Part shown: positions 1-8,150 of the stretch, piece by piece | Layout of the letters: every line of letters begins with the position of its first letter | How positions within the stretch are numbered: position 1 is the first letter of the stretch | Assembly: GCF_013141695.1 (NCBI RefSeq) | Contig: NZ_WHNY01000075.1 | Span: forward strand, 310,001-374,000 | Direction: 5' to 3' | From: Paenibacillus plantarum | Lineage (GTDB): Bacteria > Bacillota > Bacilli > Paenibacillales > NBRC-103111 | DNA length: 64,000 nt | Position numbers and translations under genes: made by a program | The notes under the pieces: generated by a model | The model's input: only the letters and a program-made list of their open reading frames with translations | The model's database searches: none | What the model was told of the DNA's origin: nothing

Positions 1-897
1 CAATCTGCAGCTTTCAAGAGTATTCCTTTATTGGAAGACACCGGAAGCCGAGTCACGGTTGCGATGCTGCCAGATGGCAAAGATCCAGATGATTATGTTC
101 GTCAATATGGGTTTGACCGATTCGCAAGGGAGATTATTGGAGCTTCCGTGCCATCGATGAAATATAAGCTCTTATATATCCGCAAAAATTTTAAATTGCA
201 TGAGGACGGTGAACGACTACGTTATCTGCAATCCGCTGTGAAATTAATTAGCCAGTTGCAATCTCCTATGGAACGCGAACATTATCTCAAACAGTTAGCT
301 TCAGAGTTTCCGGATTCTTCTTATGAAGCGATGAAGTTAGATCTCCATGAAATCTTATTGCAATCGGAAAAAAACCGACCAGATGGGGATAATAAACCAA
401 TTCTGTGGAATAATGTTATGAATAATGGGAGACCAGCGGAACGAACAAAGAAAAAAACGCCCTCGTTACTACCTGCATATCATAATGCAGAGCGTTTGAT
501 TTTAGCTGTAATGATGCACGATCGTGACGTATGTGCTCATGTTGAAGCGCAATTGGGTGACCAGTTTAATGTTGAAGCTCACGCAGTCTTAGCTGCTTAT
601 TTATATGCTTACTACGCTCAGTATTTAGAGCCCGATGCAAGCCGATACATTGCCATGCTGCAAGACGAACAGCTGGAGAGCTTGGCTAGTTCCATCGTTA
701 TGATGGGAGCTGGTCATGGACTAAACGAACAAGTGATTGACGACTATATTCGCCAAATTCGCAAAGTTCCAATGCAAGAAGAAGTTGAACGCAAGAAAGA
801 AGAACAAGCTCGCGCAGTTCGCGAGGGAGACCATCTCAGAGCTGCACAAATTGCAATTGAAATTATTGCCCTAGAAAAACGGTTGAAGTCATCTTAG
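1..897 (+). CDS. dnaG: DNA primase DnaG, C-terminal part (5' end outside window)
   Basis: DnaG makes the RNA primers used at the replication fork. Only the last 298 codons are present, and the frame is open from base 1. The first residues, including the stretch LPDGKDPDDYVRQYG, match the end of the TOPRIM catalytic core. The rest, about residues 60-298 of the fragment, is the helical region leading into the C-terminal helicase-binding domain, rich in charged helices. It lies directly upstream of rpoD with a 37-base gap, the classical macromolecular-synthesis operon order. A TTG at base 31 could be mistaken for a start, but the protein clearly begins upstream of the window. Identification rests on the TOPRIM remnant and on synteny. 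Confidence 0.95.
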   Translation, partial: QSAAFKSIPLLEDTGSRVTVAMLPDGKDPDDYVRQYGFDRFAREIIGASVPSMKYKLLYIRKNFKLHEDGERLRYLQSAVKLISQLQSPMEREHYLKQLASEFPDSSYEAMKLDLHEILLQSEKNRPDGDNKPILWNNVMNNGRPAERTKKKTPSLLPAYHNAERLILAVMMHDRDVCAHVEAQLGDQFNVEAHAVLAAYLYAYYAQYLEPDASRYIAMLQDEQLESLASSIVMMGAGHGLNEQVIDDYIRQIRKVPMQEEVERKKEEQARAVREGDHLRAAQIAIEIIALEKRLKSS

Positions 898-934
898 CTA
901 AACTGATATGACTAGGGAGGAGGGAGTCCGTACC

Positions 935-2050
935 ATGGCGAATGATCAGCGTACAGAATTAGAGACAGAATTGACCCTGGACCAGGTGAAAGACCAACTT
1001 ATAGAGCAGGGGAAAAAACGGTCCTCACTAACTTACAAGGATATCATGGAGAAATTAGCTCCCTTCGATCAGGATCCTGAACAAATCGATGAGTTCTTTG
1101 AACAACTTTCCGAGCAAGGTATTGATGTGGGGAATGAGTCAGATGAAGATTCGATGAATCCGGAAGAAAACGAGCGCGACGAATTTAACTTCGATGATGA
1201 TCTGGCTTTGCCGCCGGGGATTAAAATTAATGATCCAGTTCGGATGTATTTGAAAGAAATTGGTCGCGTACCGCTTCTTTCCGCGGAAGACGAAGTGGGG
1301 TTGGCTAAGCGTATTGAAAATGGGGATGAGGAAGCGAAGCGTCGTTTAGCTGAAGCAAACCTTCGACTCGTTGTAAGTATCGCCAAACGGTATGTAGGTC
1401 GCGGCATGCTGTTCCTTGATTTGATTCAAGAAGGTAATATGGGTCTTATTAAGGCTGTGGAGAAGTTCGACCATACCAAAGGTTACAAATTCAGTACCTA
1501 TGCGACCTGGTGGATTCGTCAAGCGATTACTCGCGCCATTGCGGATCAAGCGAGAACGATTCGGATTCCGGTACATATGGTTGAAACGATTAACAAATTG
1601 ATTCGTGTTTCTCGTCAATTGCTGCAAGAATTAGGGCGCGAACCTACGCCAGAAGAAATTGCGAAAGAGATGGATTTAAGCACGGATAAAGTTCGTGAAA
1701 TCATGAAAATTGCACAAGAGCCTGTTTCCTTAGAAACACCGATCGGTGAAGAAGATGATTCACACTTAGGGGATTTTATCGAGGATCAAGAGGCGCTCGC
1801 GCCAGCGGATGCAGCAGCATACGAGCTTCTGAAAGAGCAGCTTGAAGACGTACTGGATACGTTAACTGAAAGAGAAGAGAACGTGCTTCGCTTACGTTTC
1901 GGTCTTGATGATGGACGTACAAGAACATTAGAAGAAGTCGGTAAAGTATTCGGTGTTACAAGGGAACGGATTCGTCAAATTGAAGCAAAAGCTTTGCGGA
2001 AATTAAGACATCCAAGCCGTAGCAAACGTTTGAAAGACTTTTTGGAATAA
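935..2050 (+). CDS. rpoD: RNA polymerase primary sigma factor (sigma-A/RpoD)
   Basis: This is the housekeeping sigma factor that directs RNA polymerase to vegetative promoters. The 371-residue length fits the Bacillus SigA type. An acidic region 1.1 (about residues 1-85) is followed by NDPVRMYLKEIG (region 1.2). Region 2 (about 140-205) contains DLIQEGNMGLIKAVEKFD and the promoter-melting stretch YATWWIRQAITRAI. Region 4 contains the helix-turn-helix GVTRERIRQIEAKALRKLRHP near the C-terminus. An in-frame ATG lies at 908, but the strong GGGAGGAGGG sequence at 915-924 is 8-10 bases before the ATG at 935, which also gives the usual N-terminus. It is co-transcribed with dnaG and followed by a clear terminator. 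Confidence 0.97.
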   Translation: MANDQRTELETELTLDQVKDQLIEQGKKRSSLTYKDIMEKLAPFDQDPEQIDEFFEQLSEQGIDVGNESDEDSMNPEENERDEFNFDDDLALPPGIKINDPVRMYLKEIGRVPLLSAEDEVGLAKRIENGDEEAKRRLAEANLRLVVSIAKRYVGRGMLFLDLIQEGNMGLIKAVEKFDHTKGYKFSTYATWWIRQAITRAIADQARTIRIPVHMVETINKLIRVSRQLLQELGREPTPEEIAKEMDLSTDKVREIMKIAQEPVSLETPIGEEDDSHLGDFIEDQEALAPADAAAYELLKEQLEDVLDTLTEREENVLRLRFGLDDGRTRTLEEVGKVFGVTRERIRQIEAKALRKLRHPSRSKRLKDFLE

Positions 2051-2065
2051 AATCGCTTGGAGTGG

Positions 2066-2096
2066 GCCCTGCCAAATTCGGCGGGGTCTTTTTTTG
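2066..2096 (+). terminator. Rho-independent terminator after rpoD
   Basis: The 7-bp stem CCCTGCC / GGCGGGG (one G-T pair) has a short AAATTC-type loop and is followed directly by TCTTTTTTT. It lies 18 bases after the rpoD stop. Confidence 0.85.
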
Positions 2097-2169
2097 CGGT
2101 TTTCCATAAAATTCACTAAAATCTGAGCATTGAATCACCGATAAAGTAGCTAGGAAGGTGAGCGAATAG

Positions 2170-3000
2170 ATGGATGCTGAGAGAAGAAAAGTAATCGTAA
2201 GAGAAATCGATCATTGGCGCCGGAGCAAATTGCTTCCCGAGCATTATTGCGATTTTCTAATGAATTTGTATGTGGATGATTTGACCCCTAAACCGGCTTC
2301 ACTTTTGGGTGTTTCGGCTACGGCTGTAACAAACAGTAATTGGAAAATATGGTTGTTCGCATTAGCGGGAATTGCCGCTCTTGCCTTATCTGCTCTTAAT
2401 TTTAACTCTTTTGGATTGCCAATGCAAATTGGTATTTCCACACTTTTTGTCATCATTTGTTATGCAGTCGCATACAGACAATTTAGTCGTACGCCTGTCA
2501 TTGCCTATGTCTTGTGCGGCATAGCATCTATTGCTATGTTACTTTTGGGGTTACATATAATGGATTTGTCGGGTATCCACACGTCAACTACGTATATCGG
2601 ATATTTGGCATTTTGCAGTTGTATTTGGTTATTTAATGGTTTGATTGGTCGAATGGCGATTTTCCAAATTTGTGGATGGCTTGGGCTAGTAGGGACATAT
2701 AGTTGGTTGTTGATGCAAAAATTGGAGCATCCTGCGTGGTTTTCACTTGAATTAAGCTTTGTTCCTGTAAGTGTTGTACTCATATGGATGGCTTGGCTTG
2801 CACATCACACGAATAAACAAGCAGCTAGCGTGCTCATGCTAGTAGGAGGCTTGGTTTGGTTTATTCCTGAGGCGATGACATTCCTTGTGGATACCGAAAT
2901 GAGCTCGCGTCTCATTCAAATATCTTTTACGGCCAAATTAGTTTCAGTAGGCGTAGCATTATTTTTGCTGCGAAAAAAATGGGTAGAGTGGGTAATGTAG
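2170..3000 (+). CDS. Conserved polytopic membrane protein of unknown function
   Basis: I do not recognise a named family. The 276 residues start with a soluble, charged segment of about 55 residues containing an HWRRSKLLPEHYCDFLMNLY stretch. About eight hydrophobic membrane segments follow (roughly residues 57-275), ending in a basic RKKWVEW tail. The start has a GGAAGGTG Shine-Dalgarno sequence at 2152-2159. It sits between rpoD and trmK. The stop is only 3 bases before the trmK start, so it is probably translated from the same message as trmK and the Nif3 gene. The N-terminal soluble domain could anchor or sense something at the cytoplasmic face, but nothing in the sequence shows what. Confidence 0.8.
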   Translation: MDAERRKVIVREIDHWRRSKLLPEHYCDFLMNLYVDDLTPKPASLLGVSATAVTNSNWKIWLFALAGIAALALSALNFNSFGLPMQIGISTLFVIICYAVAYRQFSRTPVIAYVLCGIASIAMLLLGLHIMDLSGIHTSTTYIGYLAFCSCIWLFNGLIGRMAIFQICGWLGLVGTYSWLLMQKLEHPAWFSLELSFVPVSVVLIWMAWLAHHTNKQAASVLMLVGGLVWFIPEAMTFLVDTEMSSRLIQISFTAKLVSVGVALFLLRKKWVEWVM

Positions 3001-3003
3001 CAT

Positions 3004-3768
3004 ATGGTTAAATTATCGAAAAGACTTCAAATGATTGCTGACCGCGTGCCAGTGGGTTCGAAAGTAGCCGACATTGGTTCGGATCATGCTTTATTGCCAA
3101 CTTATTTGGCGCAGCAAGGGATTATCATAGCTGCGGTAGCAGGGGAAGTAAACCCTGGACCTTTCGAGGCAGCGCAAAGACAGGTGCTCGAAAGTGGTTT
3201 ATCTAAAGTCATTCAAGTCAGATCGGGTGATGGTCTTGCCGTAATTGAGCCTAGTGAAGTGAATGTCATCACGATCGCTGGCATGGGCGGCAGCTTGATG
3301 GCGAGCATTCTAGAGGCTGGTAAATCGAAGCTTTCGGGCGTTCAGCATTTGATTTTACAACCGAATGTGGGTGAAGATCATGTGCGCCGTTGGCTGTTAG
3401 CCAATGGTTGGAAGTTGGAATCGGAGACTATTCTTGAAGAAGATGGCAAGATCTATGAGATCTTAACGGCGGTGACCGCTGATACAGAGGAGCGTAGAGC
3501 GTTAGAATCGCTGTATGAGGAGCGTCTTCTTCCCAATGGAGTTACTGTTTCGAAGGAACGTTTGCAACAAATGGGGCCTTATTTGATCAATGAGGCACCT
3601 GAGGTCTGGTTTATGAAGTGGGAAAGTGAACTGAAGAAACTTGCCATGATCGTAGATCAGTTAAAGCTGTCCACGGCAGAAGCCTCTATTGCAAAAGCAG
3701 AGCAAGTTAGCCAAGAAATGCAGGAAATAAAGGAGGTGCTTGCGTGCTTGCAAAAGGTCAAACCGTAA
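3004..3768 (+). CDS. trmK: tRNA (adenine(22)-N1)-methyltransferase TrmK
   Basis: TrmK transfers a methyl group from S-adenosylmethionine to N1 of A22 in tRNA. The 254-residue protein begins with LSKRLQMIADRVPVGSKVADIGSDHALLPTYL, the Rossmann SAM-binding motif of this family. GEVNPGPFEAAQ and ITIAGMGG (motif IV-like) follow. A helical C-terminal extension of about 90 residues, probably coiled coil, is as in B. subtilis TrmK (YqfN). The gene overlaps the downstream Nif3-family gene by 25 bases, which implies coupled translation. The dnaG-rpoD-trmK-nif3 order is conserved in Bacilli. Confidence 0.92.
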   Translation: MVKLSKRLQMIADRVPVGSKVADIGSDHALLPTYLAQQGIIIAAVAGEVNPGPFEAAQRQVLESGLSKVIQVRSGDGLAVIEPSEVNVITIAGMGGSLMASILEAGKSKLSGVQHLILQPNVGEDHVRRWLLANGWKLESETILEEDGKIYEILTAVTADTEERRALESLYEERLLPNGVTVSKERLQQMGPYLINEAPEVWFMKWESELKKLAMIVDQLKLSTAEASIAKAEQVSQEMQEIKEVLACLQKVKP

Positions 3769-4853
3769 TCCAGTTATTTGAACAGTTGGCTCCTAAGCAT
3801 TACGCGATGGCAGATGATAAGATCGGCTTACAACTAGGCTCCCTTCAGAAGGAGATCACGAAAGTGCTTGTTGCCCTTGATGTGACAGATGCCGTTGTTG
3901 ATGAAGCTATTGAAGCTGGCGCCAACCTTATTATCGCGCATCATGCGATTATTTTCAGACCTCTGGCTCATCTGCAGACAGAAACACCAGCAGGTCGTTT
4001 ATACGAAAAATTAATTAAGAATGATATCGCGGTGTATATTGCCCATACGAATCTGGATGTGGCAGAAGGCGGCGTTAATGATTTGCTCTCGGAACAACTT
4101 GGTCTAATCGAAATGACGCACTTGGAAGATGTGCATACGGAGAAACTGCAGAAGCTCGTCGTCTTCGTACCTGAGACGCATCATCAAGTCGTGCTGGATG
4201 CCCTATTTAAGGCTGGAGCAGGCGGCATTGGCCAATACAGCTCCTGCAGCTTCAATATCCCCGGGACGGGGACGTTCCTGCCGCAGGAAGGGGCGACTCC
4301 GTTTATCGGGGAAGTTGGGAAGTTGGAACGCGTACAAGAGGTACGCGTGGAGACGATCGTAACCGCTAGCGTGCAGCGCAAAGCGGTTACTGCGATGTTG
4401 AAGGCCCACCCCTATGAGGAGGTGGCCTATGACCTCTACCCGATGGACCTCAAGGGTAGAGTGTTCGGTTTGGGCCGCGTGGGCAAGCTGCCCGCGGCCA
4501 TGACACTTCGCGAGCTCACGGAGCACGCGAAGGCTGTGTTCGACGTGCCGACGGTGCGCGTCGTCGGCGACCTATCACGGCCCATCCGCAAGGTGGCCGT
4601 GCTGGGTGGCTCTGGCGGCCGCTACATGCGGCACGCCATGTTTGCCGGCGCCGATGTGCTGGTCACCGGTGACATCGACTACCACACCGCGCATGATGCG
4701 CTCGCGGCAGGGTTAGCCCTCCTCGACGTTGGGCATAACGTCGAGAAGATTATGAAGCGCGGCGTCGCGGATTATCTTGCCGCGCAGCTAGCCAAGACGG
4801 ATACGCAGGTGCTCGCATCCGCGATTAATACGGAGCCGTTTCAATTCGTCTAA
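3744..4853 (+). CDS. Nif3-like dinuclear metal centre protein (YqfO family)
   Basis: This is a Nif3/DUF34 family protein: a hexameric di-metal protein, proposed as a hydrolase (GTP cyclohydrolase I type 2-like) but without a settled role. The 369-residue length matches the long form with an inserted PII/CutA-like domain (about residues 130-235, KLVVFVPETHHQVVLDALF to HPYEEVAYDLYPM). Metal-ligand motifs flank it: LIIAHHAIIF, AHTNLDVAEGGVN, GDIDYHTAHDA and DVGHNVEK. The GTG start at 3744 has AAGGAGG at 3730-3736, inside the end of trmK. Base composition changes abruptly: the 5' third is near 47% GC, while the 3' half reaches about 70% by hand count, with matching C/G-ending codons. Confidence 0.9.
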   Translation: MLAKGQTVIQLFEQLAPKHYAMADDKIGLQLGSLQKEITKVLVALDVTDAVVDEAIEAGANLIIAHHAIIFRPLAHLQTETPAGRLYEKLIKNDIAVYIAHTNLDVAEGGVNDLLSEQLGLIEMTHLEDVHTEKLQKLVVFVPETHHQVVLDALFKAGAGGIGQYSSCSFNIPGTGTFLPQEGATPFIGEVGKLERVQEVRVETIVTASVQRKAVTAMLKAHPYEEVAYDLYPMDLKGRVFGLGRVGKLPAAMTLRELTEHAKAVFDVPTVRVVGDLSRPIRKVAVLGGSGGRYMRHAMFAGADVLVTGDIDYHTAHDALAAGLALLDVGHNVEKIMKRGVADYLAAQLAKTDTQVLASAINTEPFQFV

Positions 4854-4896
4854 GCAGCTTACGGCTGCTTCTGGAAAGAAAGGAAACGACCATGTG

Positions 4897-4925
4897 TTGT
4901 AATTCGAAGACATTCCTAGTATACT
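4897..4925 (+). promoter_or_regulatory. Sigma-A promoter of rnpB
   Basis: The -35 box TTGTAA (4897-4902) and -10 box TATACT (4920-4925) have an exact 17-base spacer. The predicted start near 4932 falls just before the first paired bases of the RNase P RNA. Confidence 0.8.
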
Positions 4926-4936
4926 AGCCTATGCAA

Positions 4937-5353
4937 TGGAAAGTTTGACAGACAATCGCTGGCTATGGGTAAGCCATAGCGAGAGGAAAGTCCGGGCTTC
5001 ATAAGGCAGGGTGCTGGATAACGTCCAGTCAACGCGAGTTGAAGGATAGGGCCACAGAAATGGACCGCCGATGGCTTGAAATATAGCACAGGCAAGGGTG
5101 GAACCGTGGTGTAAGAGACCACGAGGTTCTATGGTGACATAGATCCTGGTAAACCCCACTTGGAGCAAGACCTAGTGGAACGCAAGCTGCTTTCGAGGCA
5201 ACAGTCTTCGCCTGAGACGCGTTCGGGTTGGTCGCTTGAGCTGTGCAGCAATGTACGGCCTAGATAGATGATTGTCGCTTCAATAGTGGCAGGGGAGCAG
5301 ACGCCCGTTATGACCACTGGAAGTACAGAACCCGGCTTACGGCAAACTTTCCA
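4937..5353 (+). ncRNA. rnpB: RNase P RNA (rnpB), class A-like
   Basis: This is the catalytic RNA of RNase P, which removes 5' leaders from pre-tRNAs. The ends pair as helix P1: TGGAAAGTTTG (4937-4947) with CAAACTTTCCA (5343-5353). Conserved core blocks appear in order: GAGGAAAGTCCGGGCT, GCAGGGTGCTGG, CCACAGAAA, GACCGCCGATGGC, GCAAGGGTG, GGTAAACCCCAC, GGAGCAAG, GGCCTAGATAGATGA and ACAGAACCCGGCTTAC. The blocks GGGCAGGGTGC-like, GGAGCAAGACC and GGTCGCTTGAGC resemble the E. coli-like class A rather than B. subtilis class B. An extra hairpin (P19-like) lies before the last block. The assignment as rnpB is firm; the class is inference from reading the blocks. Confidence 0.95.
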
Positions 5354-5364
5354 CTCAGTCGGTT

Positions 5365-5396
5365 ACCCGCAAGGCATCAGCTTTGCGGGTATTTAT
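5365..5396 (+). terminator. Terminator or processing hairpin after rnpB
   Basis: ACCCGCAA (5365-5372) pairs with TTGCGGGT (5383-5390), followed by a short ATTTATT tail. The weak tail suggests partial termination; a stronger terminator lies just downstream. Confidence 0.6.
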
Positions 5397-5408
5397 TCTA
5401 AAATCAAT

Positions 5409-5449
5409 AAAACCTTCAATCCCGCTAAATGGGGGGATTGAAGGTTTTT
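5409..5449. terminator. Bidirectional terminator between rnpB and the serine protease gene
   Basis: A perfect 15-bp inverted repeat (AAAACCTTCAATCCC with GGGATTGAAGGTTTT) gives a U-run in both directions. It can therefore end rnpB transcription on the plus strand and protease transcription on the minus strand. Confidence 0.88.
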
Positions 5450-5476
5450 AACTGTGCATGGAAGGTGGTGAGTGTT

Positions 5477-7396
5477 CTATTTCTCAAGCCCCAAGCTGCC
5501 CGCATATTTTTTCGGTACGAGATGTAATTGGCGTGCTAATTCCTGCGGCCAGTAGGACAAAGGCGATGTATTCTGCTTCGCCATTTCAAGTGCTTTGACG
5601 ACATCGATGACGCCATAACCAAAGTATTTGTCATGACCTTTGTCGCCAAGATCCTGTGCGGACTGCCTCATAATTTCATAAACGTCCGTATTTTTCAAAT
5701 TGGGATTAGTAGATCGAATTAACGCAGCGAGTGCTGTCACATGGGGACTAGCCATGGAGGTACCTGATAAGGCTGCGTACTGATTATTTGGGTACGTACT
5801 GGCGATGGTGACACCTGGCGCAGTTACATCAATATAGTCGCCATAATTCGAGAAGGGCGCTTTCTCATTCTGTGAATCTATAGCGGCAACTGCAAATACC
5901 TCAGGATAAGCGGCTGGATATCCAGGTTGCTCGGTATTGTCATTTCCGCTAGCCGCGATGAGGGCGACATCCTTATCATAGGCATATTGAATAGCATCAT
6001 GGAGAAATCCTGAATCCGCGTAATTACCGAGACTGAGATTCATGACTTTTGCACCGTGATCCGTAGCCCAAATAATCCCTTGAGCTACCGAATAGGTGCT
6101 GCCTGCACCTGTCTGATCTAGCACTTTAACGGGTAACACTTTGTTAAACCAAGTCATTCCAGCAACACCTAGCTGATTGTTGACAAGAGCTGAAATGACG
6201 CCTGTGACATGTGTACCATGACCAACATCATCTTGCGGATTATCAGTTCCACTAATGACATTGTAACCAGGCAGTAACTGTCCTTGCAGGTCGGGATGTG
6301 CCATATCTACACCTGTATCAACAACAGCTACAATGACATTATCGGCGCCGCGATTTAGCTGCCAGCCTTGTAACGTTTCGATCAGCGGCAGATTCCATTG
6401 ATATTTTTGATATAAATTATCATTAGGCGTGAAATTTGCAGAGACTGGTGTTTGCTTACTATCTGAATTGGTGCTGGATGGGTTTGAATCCGTTTGTTCT
6501 TGATCATCATAGTAATCATTGGTCATATAAAGAAAGTGTGGTTCAACATACACAACATTCCATTTACTGAAATAAGCGATCAACGACTTGGCGTCTCTAT
6601 CGTTTGTTCGGAAAACGTAGGTATAACCTAGTTTTTGCGCAGATGTTGCATGGATTTCATTTTTAATTTGATTGAGCTGAGCTTCTGTTGGATCTGTTTT
6701 GAAACGGACGACGACTTCATTCTGATGATAGTGGCTAGTCCCTTGATTATCTTCGGGATGATCGACAATCTTCTCTTTTAGCGTATTCGTTTCAACGGCT
6801 TTTACTTTCCAATGATTCTCATTGGGATAAGGTTCAAGTCTTAAGTTTTTCATCTGATGATCGGTCACTTGTGCGAGTACATCTTGGTGAATGACCCCGA
6901 TAAGTGAATCCTGACCATTGGTTGAAGGAGTACCTTGGACGAAGTAAACGTGATGTCCAGCACCGAATTTAGGTGATTGGTAATGCTTGGCCCCATCAAC
7001 GGCAGCTTTCGCTTCCTTCAAATAGGTTGCGGCCTGGTCTGTATAAGCAGTGGGGAGTTCGCCGGATTTGATGCCTTGCTCCCAGGTTTGGCCGCGCTTA
7101 GACCACACAAGCACATCCATTTTCTCATGGTGAGCTCGCATGTTTTTCAAAACGTTGGTGACAGGTTCGCCGCTTTCGATCTGACTGAGCATGGTCGTAT
7201 AATCGACAGCGCATTGACTTCTGCAAAGTTCATCTGTAAGTTTTACATCTTGTTCTAATAGCGCAAGCTTGGACGTTGTTTCATACTTCGCACTGTAAAC
7301 CTCAGGACCAGGTTTGGTACGATGCCCAGGCTGATGAGGGAAGAGGATTACGCCTAATCCCAGAACAACCGCTAGGGTGGAGAGATAACGCCACAT
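5477..7396 (-). CDS. Secreted S8 family (subtilisin-like) serine protease
   Basis: This 639-residue protein has a short N-terminal membrane/signal segment (YLSTLAVVLGLGVILF). Residues 25-315 form a long N-terminal region whose last part resembles an inhibitor I9-type propeptide (NEVVVRFKTDPTEAQLNQI). The catalytic domain covers about residues 325-615. The triad is visible: Asp360 (VVDTGVD), His393 (GHGTHVTG) and Ser547 (GTSMASPH), with oxyanion Asn485 (AASGND). The ATG at 7396 is chosen over the ATG at 7402 because the AAGGAGGG site leaves only 2 bases to the latter and 8 to the former. It is transcribed against its neighbours and ends at a bidirectional terminator. It is likely exported for extracellular or wall proteolysis. 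The Cys pair in the N-terminal region (LCRSQC) is unusual. Confidence 0.92.
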   Translation of the reverse strand: MWRYLSTLAVVLGLGVILFPHQPGHRTKPGPEVYSAKYETTSKLALLEQDVKLTDELCRSQCAVDYTTMLSQIESGEPVTNVLKNMRAHHEKMDVLVWSKRGQTWEQGIKSGELPTAYTDQAATYLKEAKAAVDGAKHYQSPKFGAGHHVYFVQGTPSTNGQDSLIGVIHQDVLAQVTDHQMKNLRLEPYPNENHWKVKAVETNTLKEKIVDHPEDNQGTSHYHQNEVVVRFKTDPTEAQLNQIKNEIHATSAQKLGYTYVFRTNDRDAKSLIAYFSKWNVVYVEPHFLYMTNDYYDDQEQTDSNPSSTNSDSKQTPVSANFTPNDNLYQKYQWNLPLIETLQGWQLNRGADNVIVAVVDTGVDMAHPDLQGQLLPGYNVISGTDNPQDDVGHGTHVTGVISALVNNQLGVAGMTWFNKVLPVKVLDQTGAGSTYSVAQGIIWATDHGAKVMNLSLGNYADSGFLHDAIQYAYDKDVALIAASGNDNTEQPGYPAAYPEVFAVAAIDSQNEKAPFSNYGDYIDVTAPGVTIASTYPNNQYAALSGTSMASPHVTALAALIRSTNPNLKNTDVYEIMRQSAQDLGDKGHDKYFGYGVIDVVKALEMAKQNTSPLSYWPQELARQLHLVPKKYAGSLGLEK

Positions 7397-7575
7397 GATC
7401 ATGCCCTCCTTTTTGTTTGTAGAAAAAGGTTAACTCGTTAATGAAAACATATTATCTACGAGTAGGGTTAGGCGAGCGGGTATCTTTTATGCATGGTAAC
7501 TGGTGTTTTACATATACCACTTCGGGATAAATTATGGTAGGATAGAAGTAGCGCAATTATAGGAGGTCTTCTAAC

Positions 7576-8076
7576 ATGGCTGTTTTTAATGTGAAAAATG
7601 TTTGTGATTCCACGCGTACGAAACTCAAAGAAACGACGGCCAAAATGGAACTGTTTCTTAATCAACATTCGCTCTCACAGTTAAATGTGGAAAATGATCC
7701 AGCAATGGATGAATTTTACCGCGGGTATTTACAAGATACTCGTCATCTTCTAGTGTTTTGTGAAGTGGCATATGAGAAATTGGGCGTTAGCTTAAGACGT
7801 CCTACTTTTAATGTTGATTTTTCGGAAAAAGTGCTCTATGAGGTATACCATACATGTGTTAATACCTTTTTCTATCCTAAGAACGAGTGCTACTCTGAAG
7901 ATGGTCGTTACGCTTATACAGGACAAGATGCGATTCGTTTCCGCAAGAAACCATCACGTGAAGTACGTGATTTAACGATCGAATTGTCCAAGGTGTTCGA
8001 AGAGCTTCGTGAAGATCTTGCTTACTATGAAACAGATTACATTACACAGCGCCGTATGCAAGGCGAAAAAGTTTAA
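7576..8076 (+). CDS. DUF3907 family protein (YpuI-like)
   Basis: This is a 166-residue soluble protein, mostly helical, rich in acidic and aromatic residues (FYRGYLQDTRHLLVFCEVAYEKLG; YYETDYITQRR at the end). The overall pattern fits the Bacillus YpuI/DUF3907 family, whose function is not established. A strong TAGGAGGT site lies just ahead of the ATG, and a good terminator follows the stop, so it is probably a single-gene unit. No signal peptide, membrane segment or catalytic motif is visible. The family call comes from memory of the family pattern and is less certain than the reading frame. Confidence 0.75.
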   Translation: MAVFNVKNVCDSTRTKLKETTAKMELFLNQHSLSQLNVENDPAMDEFYRGYLQDTRHLLVFCEVAYEKLGVSLRRPTFNVDFSEKVLYEVYHTCVNTFFYPKNECYSEDGRYAYTGQDAIRFRKKPSREVRDLTIELSKVFEELREDLAYYETDYITQRRMQGEKV

Positions 8077-8099
8077 TCAATCACAAAGAAACCAACAAA

Positions 8100-8128
8100 G
8101 GGATGCGGCCACAACGCATCCCTTTTTA
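8100..8128 (+). terminator. Terminator after the DUF3907 gene
   Basis: GGGATGCG (8100-8107) pairs perfectly with CGCATCCC (8115-8122), followed by TTTTT. It ends just before the Shine-Dalgarno sequence of the next gene. Confidence 0.85.
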
Positions 8129-8150
8129 TATAAAAAGGGAGGAAATCGTC

